A stretch of DNA of 64,000 nucleotides from Emydura subglobosa (taxonomy: Eukaryota; Chordata; Testudines; Chelidae): contig ML679970.1 in NCBI GenBank assembly GCA_007922225.1, positions 40,566,212 through 40,630,211 on the forward strand. The letters run 5' to 3'. Position numbers and translations under genes: made by a program. This document shows positions 1 through 12,400 of the stretch, piece by piece (position 1 is the stretch's first letter; each line of letters starts with the position of its first letter). The notes beneath the pieces are model-generated. The model made no database searches. It saw nothing but the letters and a program-made list of their open reading frames with translations, and was not told where the DNA came from.

Positions 1-65
1 TTGAGTGTGGGGCACAATAGGGAGCTGGCCTCCAGGCATCACTGTAATGCAGCCAGTAAAGGGGA

Positions 66-265
66 ATAATAATAATACAGCAACTTTAGCCCGAGACTGT
101 CAAAGCACTTCGTGACAGCAGGTCAGTTCCCATCTTACAGGTGGGGAAACTGAGGCACAGAAGGGCAGTAACCTGCTCAAGCCCACCCAGGGAATCGGTG
201 GCAGGGGCAGGAATAGAACCCAGGAGTCCTGACTCCTAGTCCGAGGCCATCACCACTAGACAACG
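66..265 (-). repeat. MIR-like (tRNA-derived) SINE, minus orientation
   Basis: The plus strand reads as the reverse complement of the classic MIR body: 'ggtggggaaactgaggcac', then a tract meaning 'own/accepted as correct, tested for accuracy' in MIR consensus (gaacccaggagtcctgactc), with an AATAAT-like tail at 66-78. Four further copies of the same family in this window support the assignment. It lies 3' of the last visible ACY1 exon, so within an ACY1 intron. Confidence 0.75.
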
Positions 266-432
266 GAGCCGAGTCAGAGACAAATTAAATTAAGATGGAG
301 AGCGACAGAAAGAAAAAGGGGGTTTGGAAGCGGCACGTGGAAGGGTTGGAAGAACCAGGAAGACCCAGCCAGCGCCTGCGGACAGGGGCGGGAAGGGGAA
401 GGGGCAGACCGGCGAGAGGTGCCAGCACTCAC

Positions 433-3400
433 TGCTCGGATAAAGCGGCTGTCCGTAGCGGCCGGGAAGATCTCACACTTCAGCGTCATGTGCCTGCCAA
501 CAGAGACGGAGGCCGGGTAAGCCACGCCCTCCATGCGGCCAGTCCCTCTCCCTGCTATGGGCAGCCAGGGCCTGGGGGGCGCAGCAGAGCCCGTGGGTGG
601 GCAGGCAGGTGAGCCCAGCCTGCCAGCCGCAGTGCCAGCTGCGTGGCGTGGCTGGGGGAATGGCCATGGGTCGTACTCACATGTCTCTGCAGGTCCCACT
701 GAATGCCTTCCACCACGGGTCAGAGTCCTCCGTGCAGGTCATCGTCTGATCCATGAATTTCTACACCAAAGGAAAGAGGGGGAGAGGGTTAAATCCTTCT
801 GGGGGGGTGGAGGCAGGAGGCTCGGGTGACGGCAGAGCAAGGGGCGTGGGTGGCCGGGGCATGGAGATGCTCAGCCAAGCAGGTTTCAAGGGGCGGCTCC
901 ATGCCCGGTTCCCTGCAGTTACCTGGAAGAACTCATAAGTGACACCCTCTCCGGCTTCCCGGCACCAGGCTGTGAGCTTCTCCTCAAAAGCCTGCAGGAG
1001 AGGGGGAAAACCAACAGGGGGCGTGAGCGGGGGGAAAGAGGGAGTTCTCTCAGGCTGGGGTCCATGCCATTGCTCCTCGTTCTGCCTAGGCTGCACCCCA
1101 GAATCCTTCGCACTGCTGCCGGCGGCTCTGCCCCAGGGGCACTGCAGAAACCGACGCGGTGCGCCGCGGGACGTCCGCAGAGGGCCAGCGCCAGCTCTCA
1201 ACTCCCGGCGGGTGCTGCTGGGGCGACAGCTGGCAGACCGAGAGCCCGCCGCCCCGGAGGAACCCGCTGCCCACCCCTGGGGAAGGGGACCCCTGCCCTC
1301 CCGCTGTCTGCAGGGCGGGCCCCCTACCTTCAGGTTGACCGTGGGCGGGATGCGGATGTCGAAGGCGGCAGCCAGCTCGGGGGGCACCACGTTGAAGGAG
1401 ACGCCCCCGCTCAGCATGGTGAGGTTGAGGGAGGTGACGTCGCCCAGGGTGAGGTGCTCGTCACACTTCAATCTGCAGCGGGAGAGGGGGCGTCACACCC
1501 AGCACCCGTATGTGTGTCTGTTGGAGCCTCTCACCCCCAGCCACTCCCCCAGGAATGGACTCTGCACACCACCACCGCCATTTACTGCTCAGGGGAGGGA
1601 TTAATCATGGGTACCCCACATAGAGACACCAGTCCCTCGCCCGGGCTGGGACACGTGCTATCCACCTGCACCGGTACGCAGGAACACGCCTGGGTCACTG
1701 GAATGGCCCCGCGCTCCGCCACGTGGACCCAGGCCCTGGATCCTGGCCTCACAACGCTTCCTATGTCCCCTGCATGGGTCTCCAAGCGCCCTACCGATAT
1801 CAGGGAATTCGCCCTCACGCCTTGCCTGCCCAGGAGGGAAGTTGGGGTCATCACTGCCATTTCACAGGTGAGGAAACTGAGGCATAGAGAAGGGATGTGA
1901 CTCGCCCCAGGTCATAGACTCCATGAGTCCTGAGTCCCCGTCCCGCACGTGCGTCCCTAAGTCCCCGTTCTGGAGCTAGGATGTCAGTCTGCTCCCTGGG
2001 GACTGAACAAGACCCCGGGGTTTCACCTGGCACTGCCGCTTACCTCTGCTTCTCGCTCGCTCTGAACTGCAGGAGGGAGGTGATCACTCTGTGCTGTGGT
2101 GGGAACAGGGGGCGTCAGTGCCCTGAGCAGCCGATCGTAGCTACATCCCGGCTCCCCCGGAGGCCTGCACCCGCGGGGCGCCCAGGGCTGCCCAGAAACA
2201 AGCCAACCAGCTCCCACACAGGAGCTCTGGCTGGGAAAACTGGGGCTGGAGTAGCCAGGAGCCAGCGCGCCTGCCCCCCTCCCCTGCAGCGCCCCCTTCT
2301 GGGAGAGGCTGGGGACACAGTAGCTGGGTGCTCCCCACACAGCCAGCGCCCCCTGCTGGGAGAGGCTAGGGCTGGAATGGCAGGGATCTCCCCGGCACCA
2401 TTCCTGGCCAGAGCGGCTGGCTGGGTAAGAAGCTGATGGTCTCTCCCTTGGCGCGAGAGGACTGTGATTCGCTCTGTCACGCTCACTCGCCCTTCCCACC
2501 CAGCGGGCGGGTGGGTGACACTGCAAGCCCCCCAGCCTTGTCGCAGAGGGCACCCTCTCTTACCAACTTCTCAGCAGCCGTGTTCTCAATGAACCGGGAT
2601 CCGTGGCCTGGGTTCCCCTCGCACTTGACTTTAATCCCTGCAAGTGCCAACGGGGGGGGAGGGAGGGGACGTGTTAACGGAGGGGGAGTGGGAGAGCCTG
2701 GCGCCCACACACCCCAGCGATGGGTATGCTAGAAACGCACAGACAGACAGACACACAAAGCGAGGGGACAGGGGGACGGGTCCTGGCTCCTACTCACACC
2801 AGGGGCACCTCTCCCCGTAGAACACAGTGAAGGCGTCCGTCGGGTTGGCCAGGCCTGGAGGAGGGAAGGAGAAGAGGGGTCGCTGTGGCGGAGCGGGAGC
2901 CGCTGGCTGGGGTTTAGGGCCTGGAGAGAAATCCCCAGATCCCCAGCCCTGCCCTGGTCAGGCGCCGTGAGTGCAGAGGGCCCAGCCATTCAACCCCCGC
3001 ACCCATGAATCGAGGTACCCGCCAGAGGGGGTGCAGGGCTGGGCAAAGGGACTGCGGGACTGTGCCTACATGGGATCCTCTTTTATCCCCATCTCACTGG
3101 CGGCCCTTCCTGGATCTCGGCTCCTCCGCCTCCTAATGGCCGCGGTGCCAAGTTTGTCTCTGCAGGGGGGCAGGAAGCCCTGGCACAGCTTAGTCCCCCC
3201 CTGCCCGCCCTCCCCTCACCCACAGCAGTCCCCCACTGGCTCCTCCTCCGCCGTCGCGCCCGGGGAGCCGCACCTTCATCCAAGGCAAAGCCGACGTTGA
3301 GAGCCTGGAACTCGGGCCGCTTCACAAACAGCTCCATGCCCATGTGGCCTCCGATCTCTTCGTCTGCGCTCGGAGGAGGGACACAGATAGTGACCGGCTC

Positions 3401-6400
3401 TGTCAGCCCCGCGGCTGAGCCCAGCCCTCCCTGCCAGCCCAGCTAGTGGCACAGCCAGAACGCCCCACTCCAGCCTGCCTTCAATCCAAGCAGCGCAGAG
3501 TTCGCAGAGCGGGGCTGACCAGCGAGTGAGGACGGCACATCAGGGTTTGCTCCTGGCCAGGCCAGGAGCTCAACGTGAATTATGCCCGCCCATGAACACA
3601 CTCAGGGTTTGATGCACTTGGTTTCTCCATGCGTTTCACTCCCAGGAACGACTGGTCAGGGGATTCCCACAGTTAAGGACGAGGCAGGACAGCTCTCATC
3701 TCTAGTCCCACCTTCCCACCCCTTCCGGCCAAACTCTAGCGACCAGTCACTTACCGGGCACGAATGTCATGTGAACCGTTCGGGGGAAGCGCTTCCCCTC
3801 AGCCTTCAGCCTCCGGATGGCCTCTATGTACCTGGCCAGGGAGAGAGTGACTAGGAAGCCAGATGCCCCAGGTACCCGGAGCTGTACGTTCTGCACTCAG
3901 GCAGTGCTGCAGGCTAGGCTGAGATGCCCGGACAGAGCTGCACCCCCAGATTCCAGCCGGCACCAGCACCCCCTGGTTTTCCCACACCCAAAGATTCAAA
4001 GTGTGGAGCAGGTAACATGCCGAGTATCCAGGAATGGGGGGGCAGGTCCCACGGGGTTTGGGCTACCCCAGCCCGCCAACTCCAGGAGCAGAGCCGCCCA
4101 GACTGGTGCTAATTTTATGGCCAGGCAGATACCAGCTGGGACAATATAAAATGACTAGACTTCACGATAAGAGACATCTGCTCAGTTTTCAGGATCTCCA
4201 CTGTCTACTGCATCACACAGCTACTGGCATGGACTGTCAGCCTGGCCCAGCCTCCCTAGCCCCGTCTCCTGTCTCCAGCTGTGACCAGCTACTGCCCAGC
4301 CTGGGCCAAGGCGCCCTGCCTGGGACAATTCCAGAGCACCTGCCCGTTGAGCGAAGGGGAGGTCCTCCAGGTTTACACCGGTGTGACCAAGGCCAGGATC
4401 TGGCCCCAGGGCTCATAGAGGGACAGAGCTGAGTGAAGAGGGGAACTTCCCAGAGGGGCTGTGGTGAACTGAGACAAGACAGAACGGAGGAGGCCGGCCA
4501 GGCCGGAGGCACTCACTGGATGGAGACACACTTCATATCCTGGGCCCCGCGGGCGTAGATGTTACCCTGAGAGTCCTTGAAGGCTTCGAAGGGGCCGTGG
4601 GTCCAGTGCTTCTGCAGAGAAGAAACCAGCGCTGAGCCACGCAGAAGGGTTCCCCATGGAGGGCGGGCGCTGCCAGAGGGCACGAGCACAGTCCGGCTGG
4701 CTGCCAGCATGTTCCAGTGAGGAGAGGGGCCAGACGGGGAGCTAATCTGCCCCCCACCTGATCCCCATTCCCATAAAAGCACAGGGCAGCAACCTCTTTG
4801 GGAGATGGAGAGAGGCCGGGGTTGGTGGGAGGAAGCAGCAGACAGTGCTTATGTGGTAGGTAGCAGCTGAGCCATTTGGAGGTAGACGGGGGAGGGAGAC
4901 AAACAGGATGGGGGTGCAATTTAGTGCCAGCCTGACCGTGCTGCAGACTGAAGGGCAGGACAGGCACCGTATGGGCAGCTGCAGAGCAAGCTTCTCCAGC
5001 GCACTGCCGCCAACATGCCTCTGTCCAGATCCAAGGGGACTGCCGGCTTTCGGGATAGGAAAGCAATAAGGGACCATGCCATCCCCCGCACATGCAACGG
5101 GAAATGCCCGGGGCGATTTCAGCTCAGTATTAGCGGGGTCTCCTGCAATGGGGCTTCTCGGGGTGAACTGGGCTCAAACACGCCCGTTACAAAGAGCAGG
5201 TGCAAATCGAAGCGTGTACTATGAGAGCAGAGGGGAGCCCATAGGAAAATGTGACCTCCTAGTAACTAACCCGCAAAATAACACGTGGTGGCAACTGAAG
5301 ATCGCGGTGGCGGATGGCAAGCACCACAGATCCCGCTTGGGGAATACAGCCGTACAAGCCATGGATCTGATCAGGGGCAAGTGTCAGAATTTTAAAGCTG
5401 TAGTGCAAGAAGCAAAAAGAGGGAGTCCCAGGACGATGGAGACAATTTTAAAAGTGTAAGAGGATGTTTTCCAAGGCAATGAAACAATCATGGCAAAACC
5501 CCGCTTCATAGGGCGCCAAAGAGATGGCAGCACATATTGATGTGCCTCCAGCGCTACCAGGCAGATATTGTCCAGGATGATTACTGGTGTTAGCTTACAT
5601 CCAGACCAGGGTATATATACCCAGCATCAGCGTAATGGGGCGAGCGGGGGAGATCAGAACATTGAATCCATTCATATGCAACAGTGAAGCTGATGGAAAT
5701 CAAAGGGGCTACGGAAAAGGACATCCAGCTACAAGCATCCAGACTGCAATACTAGCAGGGGGGCCAGAGGACAAAAGCCACGTAGGAACAGTCTCATACT
5801 TTCAAATTAAAGATGAGCTGAGTGTGCAGGATGGAATCCTATTTCGAGGGCAGAGCGCCGTTTTCCCTCCTCGTTACGTAACAACGTCATGCAGAAAATA
5901 CACGCCTGGCAGCTGGGCACTGACACCATCTGGGATGGGCTCCGGAGTGTGTTTACTGGCCAGGAATGAATACACAACTCCGCTCCTGGACAGAATTGTG
6001 TGACACCTGCTCTGCCAGCAGAAAGAGACTCTTACCACGTGAGCTGCCCACCCAACCATGGGAAAAGGTGGGAGTGGAATTATTCACCTTCCGTGAAAAG
6101 CAGTGCTTGATTACAGTGGACTAGTATTCTACCTTTCGGGAGGTCGATGCCCTGCCTGATAACAGAAGCAAATCAGGGATTGGCAAACCGAGGGCCCACG
6201 TTACAAGATATGGCCTTCCAGACATTGTATTCACCAACAACGGATCCCAATTCACCTCGGGAAGAATTCAATGAATTTGCCTGCCACACTTCCTCCCCCG
6301 GCATACCCCCCATGGAGTAATGGTAAGGTGGAATCAGCTGTGAAAACAGCTGCGAGGCTGCTACGCAAGGCTGTTTCTTTTGGTTCAGACCCCTTGGTAG

Positions 6401-9400
6401 CATTTTTGGCACACAGCACTATTCCATCACAGGGATGTCCAAACAGTACAGTGCAGCCCCAGATGGGACGAAGGACCCAAACCCTGCTAGCAGCGAGGGA
6501 AGACCTGCTGCAGCCAGAAGGATGGAGATACCACTGAGCCTCTTGGCCAGCAATCAGAGAAAGCAGGAGCTACAGCTCAGCCAAGAACCCACCAGCCTTG
6601 GGACAAGCACTTTTGTGAGCATTCAGCCATGAGAGAAGTGCCCAGAAAACGTAGACTAAAGGAGTCCCGGGGTGCAGTGGCACCCAGGTCACACAAGGTG
6701 ACTACGCAAGAGGGACAAGTGATGCGAAGGTACAAGACGCAATACCCAGAGCGAGTCTATAGAGCTACAGAGATCGCCACAGAATGGAGAGACAGCCCCA
6801 GCCCCATCGAGACCCAAAGAGAGAGTTTTCTCGACTCAGGGACAGCTGACAGAGAGAGGTCACGCCCAGCCCAGCGTAGAGACCAAAGCATCTCAACAAC
6901 TACGTAACCAGCTGAGTCTGTGGTTAAGACGAAACTCCTACTCGGCTAGGTGCTAGCAGCCTCGGGCTGAAGGGACATCTGGGCATCAGTTATTTCTTTT
7001 AAGGTTTATATTGAAATGTTTGTGCCATAGGGATGAAGTCTCCTGATCAGTGAACTGGAGTCAGAGGACCCAGGCTCCCTAGAAGGCTGTAATTGAAGGG
7101 CCACCAAAAAACAGGAGCTAGGAGGAGCTGCGCTGGATGGAAGCAGCGCAGCCACGCGGAGAGAGCAAGACACAGCGTTTAATAAAGTGCCACTTGTTCA
7201 ACTTAACCTGCCACCAGCCTGACTCTTTGCTAATGAAACAGAGCCGGGAGCAGAACTCAGCCTCCATGGCCCATCCAATCCCTGGTGTCAGCGCTGACAA
7301 CCCAGGAGGGGGCCAGCTGGCCACGTGGACACCTCCCCATGACAGCCTGGAGGGAGATGGCCGTCTCCTGTCATGAGCCATCTCAGAGAAGCGAGGCTGG
7401 CTAGGGAGACCAATAGCAGCACCCAGAGCTCTTCACCAGCCGTTTGAATCCACCCAGCAAACCCCCTGCGGCCTTTTGTGATGCCAATGGGCGACAGGCA
7501 CCAAAAGCAGCGCCATCCCGACGGGCGCCTTTCTCAGTCTCAAGGGCTAAATGGGGCCTGGGATCAAACCAGCCTCTCGGCTTGAAAATTGGCACAGGGT
7601 GGAAAGGGGCAGCCCCAGAGGGAAGCGGAAGGCGTTTTTCCTGGGCAGACCCCACCATGGGCAACAGGAATCCCGCCAAAGGCTCGCATTCCCCGCGTTC
7701 TGCTGTAGGTGGCGCTGGGTTTGCATTCACAAAGGGTGCCGAGATGGGCAGGTCCCCGGTGGAGATGGCACGGGTTTCCCTCTGGCCCGGCAGTGCCCCG
7801 GCACTTCCTGGAGGGGGAGGCTCCCACTTCTCCTCGGGACAAATGAGAGCCCCCTACCCGCCCCACGGGCAGCAGCCAAATCACAGGTGTAAGCGCCCGC
7901 CGCCAGCCCCACCACCGTCGCCCCTCACCTCAAACACTGGCACGACGTCCGTGTGCGAGTTCAGCAGGATGGAGCGGAGCCGCGGGTCCGTGCCCTGCCA
8001 GCTCAGGATGGTGACCACCCGGCCCGGGCTCACCTGCGAAGCGAGAGGGAGTCTGTGAGAGCGGGTGGGCACGCTCCGCCCTTCTGTGGGTCGGGAGGGC
8101 TGGGCAGGCGGAAGGAGCTGACGGAGGGTCCCCACGATGCCTTGACTTTAGCAAAGCTTTTGATACTGTCTCGCACAGTATTCTTATCAGCAAGTTAAAG
8201 AAGTATGGGTTGGATGAATGGACTATAAAATGGATAGAGAACTGGCTAGAGCATAGGGCTCAACGTGTAGTGATCAATGGCTCCATGTCTAGCTGGCAAC
8301 CGGTCACAAGTGGAGTTCCCCAGGGGTCTGTCCTGGGGCCGGTTTTGTTCAACATCTTTATTAATGATCTGGAGGATGGGGTAGATTGCTCCCTCAGCAA
8401 GTTTGCGGACGACACTAAGCTGGGGGGAGTGGTAGATACCCTGGAGGGTAGGGATAGGATACAAAGTGACCTAAACAAACTGGAGGATTGGGCCAAAAGA
8501 AATCTAATGAGGTTCAACAAGGACAAGTGCAGAGTCCTCCACTTAGGAAGGAAGAATCCCATGCACAGCTATAGACTGGGGACCGACAAGCTGGGCAGCA
8601 GCTCTGCAGAAAAGGACCTGGGGGTAACGGTGGATAAAAAGCTGGATATGAGTCAGCAGTGTGCCCTGGTTGTCAAGAAGGCTAATGGAATATTGGGCTG
8701 CATTAGGAGGGGCATTGCCAGCAGGTCACGGGAAGTGATTATTCCCCTCTATTCGGCATTGGTGAGGCCGCATTTAGAATACTGTGTCCAGTTTTGGGCC
8801 CCCCACTACAAAAAAGATGTGGACAATTTGGAGAGAGTGCAGCAGAGGGCAACCAAAATGATTAGGGGGCTGGAGCACAGGACTTATGAGGAGAGGCTGA
8901 GGGAACTGGGCTTGTTTAGTCTGCAAAAGAGAAGAGTGAGGGGGGATTTGATAGCAGCTTTTAACTACCTGAAAGGGGGTTCCAGGGAGGATGGGGCTAC
9001 GCTGTTCTCGGTGGTGGCAGATGACAGAACAAGGAGCAACGGTCTCAAGTTGCAGGGGGGGAGGTCTAGGTTGGACATTAGGAAAAAGTTTTTTACTAGG
9101 AGGGTGGTGAAGCATTGGAATGGGTTACCTAGGGAGGTGGTGGAATCTCCATCCTTACAGGTTTTTAAGCTGAGGCTTGACAAAGCCCTGGTTGGGATGA
9201 TATAGCTGAGGTTAGTCCTGCTTTGAGCAGGGGGTTGGACTAGATGACCTCCTGAGGTCCCTTCCAACTCTATGATTCTATGATTCTATGATTCTTTGGC
9301 TAAGTGCCGAGCAGACATGCGTGGTGAGGATGAGAAGGGGCACCAGAGTTCGTGTACAACATGCAGTTGCAAAGGGAGGGGTTGTTTCGCCTGAGAGGGC

Positions 9401-12400
9401 ACAGATTTCAAAGGACGAGAGACTCCCTTCTCGTCTAGGAGGGCAGGAAGGAGGGTTACATGGACAAGGCACTGAACTGGGAACCAGAGACCTGGGCTCA
9501 GTTCCCAGCTCTGCCACCGACTCCCTGAGCGACCTTGGTCAAGTCACTTCATCTCCCCAGGGCCTCAGCTCCCCATCCGTGCAATGGCGATAGAAGCTCC
9601 CTCCCTCACAGGGGTGCTGCAAGGATTAAATCCGGCAGTAAATATACGGCACGCCGATACTACAGCAATAGGGCCCTGCGAGCAATCGGATTGAATGACC
9701 CCAGGCGGATCGCAGCCTTTTCCCATACAGGTTCCAAAGCCAGATCCAAATGCTGCACCTGGGATCTTAAAGATCCAGAAGTGGATTTCGTCCTCCTTTC
9801 TGTGCTCCCCAAATCCAGAAATCACAGGGGAAACACTCGCTTCATGGCCAGTGAACAGGCAGCAAAAAGGAAACGCTTCTTCCCATGGGGCAGGGGCAGC
9901 ATGTGGCACTCCTGGCTGCGGGGGGCAGGGTGGCAAACACTGGGGCGGGATGGTGTGAGGATGCCAGCGGGATGGGCTGGCAGGGAGAAGGCTATGGTCT
10001 TCTGGGCTCAGCCAGAACCTGCACGGCTCGCTCTGCTGGAGGGGGACTTGGGGAAGGCTGCTGTGTCTCGGAGACCGCTGGCTACAGGGAGAGATCAGGG
10101 AAGAGGAAGACAGACACAGACCCTGCCGCTCTTGAGACTGCACGGTCCAGATATGAAGCAGGGGAGACCAAAAGGAGGGGCTGGAGGCAAACCCTAACCC
10201 TGAGCAAGGACGCCAGAAGCAGCAAATAAGCTGAACCCCGAATGGGTGACACAAAAGACTGCCTTCAAAGACTGGCCATCCTGGCCCTATTCTTTTACTC
10301 GGATTCTCCCTCGCCCAGGAGAGGGAAAAGACTCTTGTTGTGTTTGTTTCGTTTAGAGAAGCCCTTACGTGCCACAAACCAGGCCAGGTCTCTGCAACCA
10401 GCCCGAATGGGGGTCTGGTGGGGACTCATAGGGGAGTCCACCCACCCCAGATGGTTTTAAAGGGGCTGATCATTTTACCACCAGCAGCAACGGCGACAGC
10501 TGCACACGCTCAGAACAGAAGCAATCAAATCTCACGCTGAAGGGCTCGTGCAGATGGTCAAAGGGGCCAGCAAGGAGCTCCCCGTTTCATTTCACTGAAG
10601 AATCACCAGACAGTAACGCCCTAGATCACTGCCCTGTAGCAAGGAGCGCTGAAGAAGGGCAGCGCGTTACCATGGGAGCTGGTGATTGAGCAGGGAACGC
10701 GCCTTGTCTCCTGAACCATCCAGTCCCCAAGCAAGTGACATAAGGCAGCGATCAACCCTCCCACAAGGGCCTCCTGGGCTGAAGGCTGGGGACATCAGAC
10801 ACAGCGGATGATGGCTACAGCCTGGCAGTTAGCACCAGGCCTTTAAAGAAAATGGGCTCAGCAATCACTACAAATACTGAAATCCAGGTAAGCCCTGAGT
10901 CTCTGAATGGCACAGCCAACATGCACATAACCAAACTTCTCCCAGTTTTTCCTAACCCAGATTTCTGCTGATCAGGATTCACGCGCCCATGAGACGGGAC
11001 AAGGAAAGTCGTGTCACCCAAGGCTCCTCGGAGGCATGTGACCTTGCTAACTCCCAGTCTAATTACAGCACGTACAGCTGCAAAGGTCAGGGTGGATCAA
11101 CTCGAAAATAGACCGAGAACTTGTAATAGCAGATTAATGGGCTGGCCAAGTCTGCAGGGGATTACCGGCCGTGCTGCAGAGGATTTGTACACAAATGGCA
11201 AACAAACCACTCGCACCATCACAGTTCGCGGGGTCTCTCCGGCTATGAACTGCGTGGGTAGCGACTTGCACCCTGGCCTCAGCCCTTGACTCCCAATGCA
11301 AGGATCATTGATCGAGGGGTCCAATGGTAGACTCTCCTGGCCCAGAACTCCCCCTAGCCAGCGAGAGCGCCCCGCATGGGAGGGCTCCCATTCCCAGTCC
11401 TACTGGCACAGGCCAATGCAATGCAGCCAGTAGGACTGGCACTGTGCTGCGCTGCATTGGCACGTACCCAGTAAGACTGGAGTAGGGCCCAGAGGATGCA
11501 GTGTGGGAGGACTCACATACCTAATTATTAACACCAATACTGTCCTAGACTGCCCAGTGCAGGCAGGGACAAAGCACCAGGAGTGCACCAAGGCGAGGAA
11601 GCAGATAAAGGGCCAACTGCTGGTCTCACCAATGCAAGTTTGGAGCGACTCCACCATCTCCAGACTTGCACTGGGGTAACCGAGCTCCGACTCTGCCCCA
11701 GCGTATCTAGGACAGATCTAGGCTTCGCTCTGCTCAACAAGGCTGAGATTTAGCTTTTGGTGTCAACCCACGTATTCACTCCATGCCAGGGGACGCTAAT
11801 AGCCATAGGGACAGGCTGGATTCCAGTACGACACGCTCAGGACACAGCTTTGACGGGGATTTATTGCTACCGAAAGACAATGCACTGGCATCTGGAGATA
11901 GGAGTTCTCTGTTTACCCGAAGAAGAGTCACACAAGCCGTGCAAGCCAGCCCCACGCTGCCGCCAACGGCCTTCAGCCCTCATCTGGAAGGACGCTGCTC
12001 GCAGGGGCACCAAGCAGTGCCCACTGCAAGGCTGGTGATTTGGTGCTGTGGACACGTGTCCGCTGAGACCCACCAATGCTTCTGAGATGGTGCGGGAACA
12101 AGCCGGGCAGCCAGAAGCACCGTGACTGGGGCTGGGCTGAGGATTTGCCCAGTTGTTCTGTATGGAGGATACCAGGTGGGGGCATTACAGACACCACCTG
12201 GTGGATTCAGGCTCAGACAGATGGAGAATGAATTTCAACATGGGGGCAGAGGGGTGGGTTCCCTTTTCTTACCTCCACTTTCTGACACACCAGGCCGAGC
12301 TCGGCTGCGATTCGCTCCAGGAACCGCACGGCTGCATCTGAGAGAGGGAGAAAGCAGGCAAATTATAGGCATTCAGCTGGTTCCTTGCTGCTTCTTGCGC

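Noticed and set aside
761..1471. A 236-codon minus-strand open frame
   Set aside because: It starts with a true ACY1 exon (1472-1328) and ends near another (991-923), but the middle is an intron that happens to be open. Splice sites and conserved blocks show the exons.
939..1900. Long plus-strand open frames of 221 and 278 codons
   Set aside because: Antisense shadows of GC-rich ACY1 exons and introns, with no family resemblance.
5587..6003. A 138-codon plus-strand frame as a gene
   Set aside because: It is one of the open pieces of the decayed gypsy pol, in order with the pieces before and after.
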